Shown: positions 63,814-64,000 of the stretch, piece after piece
How the letters are laid out: each line of letters begins with the position of its first letter
How positions within the stretch are numbered: the first letter of the stretch is position 1
Assembly (NCBI GenBank): GCA_944390285.1
Contig: CALXPN010000002.1
Span: 157,762 to 221,761, forward strand
Length of the DNA stretch: 64,000 bases
Reading direction: 5' to 3'
DNA from: an uncultured Clostridia bacterium
Lineage (GTDB): Bacteria > Bacillota > Clostridia > TANB77 > CAG-508
The notes under the pieces: model-generated
Database searches by the model: none
The model's input: only the letters and a program-made list of their open reading frames with translations
Told to the model about the DNA's origin: nothing
Program-made: the position numbers and the translations under genes

Positions 63814-64000
63814 CTACATATATCCTTCTACTTCATTTCCATCAACTAAAATCTTAATATTATTAACTTCCGTAAGTTCTGTTAATGTATTACTTATAGA
63901 TGTTCCAATATTAAGTTTTGCAGTACCATCTAAATTAGCTTCTTCTAATTCTTTACTAAAATTTATTATAACACAACCATTTTCAAATTTAGTTTCTAAA
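63814..64000 (-). CDS. GerMN-domain protein, C-terminal part
   Basis: Partial CDS, open at the right edge; 62 C-terminal codons ending in GYM and TAG. The stretch GCVIINFSKELEEANLDGTAKL and ISNTLTELTEVNNIKILVDGNEV matches the GerMN domain, including the usual closing 'I-L-V-D-G' segment. GerMN proteins act in spore formation and germination or are envelope lipoproteins. The N-terminus and anchoring lie outside the window. Confidence 0.75.
   Translation of the reverse strand, partial: LETKFENGCVIINFSKELEEANLDGTAKLNIGTSISNTLTELTEVNNIKILVDGNEVEGYM

Overview
The window is about 64 kb of very AT-rich, low-GC chromosome. Nearly every gene lies on the minus strand. Gene content (coat F-type proteins, a GerMN-domain protein, a MecA-type ClpC adaptor, the gdpP-rplI-dnaB-tilS-ftsH neighbourhood, LPXTG-anchored surface proteins) and frequent TTG/GTG starts with strong AGGAGG ribosome binding sites point to a spore-forming Clostridia-type Firmicute, probably a gut lineage. 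No 16S rRNA is present, so the genus cannot be named. Two apparent single-base frameshifts, in mreD and in an unknown gene at 58.1-58.7 kb, are either real lesions or assembly errors.

Layout from left to right. 1-6.7 kb: surface locus A, a large DUF11/SdrD-B surface protein followed one base later by the start of a second surface protein that runs off the window. 6.9-7.5 kb: two small unknown genes. 7.5-12.1 kb: the shape and division cluster DUF4321-mreC-mreD-mrdA(PBP2)-minC. 12.2-15.5 kb: mecA-like adaptor, M23 peptidase, coat F pair, tRNA-Lys(CUU), small hypothetical. 15.5-23.2 kb: ftsH, tilS, dnaB, rplI, gdpP and an Ig-like secreted protein. 23.3-30.9 kb: rpoC and rpoB with a structured leader. 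31.0-31.6 kb: a foreign-looking, GC-richer coiled-coil gene with its own promoter and terminator. 31.7-33.6 kb: an unknown membrane-anchored protein and an AI-2E family transporter. 33.7-45.5 kb: surface locus B, one 3908-residue ORF. 45.7-48.5 kb: yraN-dprA-comM. 48.8-51.4 kb: 3D-domain protein, M48 peptidase, LemA. 51.5-57.1 kb: an LPXTG-anchored cohesin-like protein next to a large LRR protein ending in a dockerin. 57.3-64 kb: tatD, unknown, acpS, unknown, WG-repeat protein, rsmI, a TrmN6-like methyltransferase and a partial GerMN gene.

The most notable content is the cell-surface set. Locus B looks like an in-frame fusion of the two genes that sit side by side in locus A: its first half ends in a Lys-Thr-Gly plus membrane segment, and a second signal-like segment follows within about 15 residues. 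Locus A still has a stop, one base, then a new ATG. The cohesin/dockerin neighbours suggest a small surface-docking couple. The three large secreted-protein genes (6.6, 45.5 and 57.1 kb) share promoter geometry (16-bp spacer) and upstream sequence blocks. Two related palindromic elements (12.8-13.0 and 32.3-32.4 kb) each sit between convergent genes. The rest is mostly conserved housekeeping, and many genes have a recognisable promoter or intrinsic terminator, listed individually.
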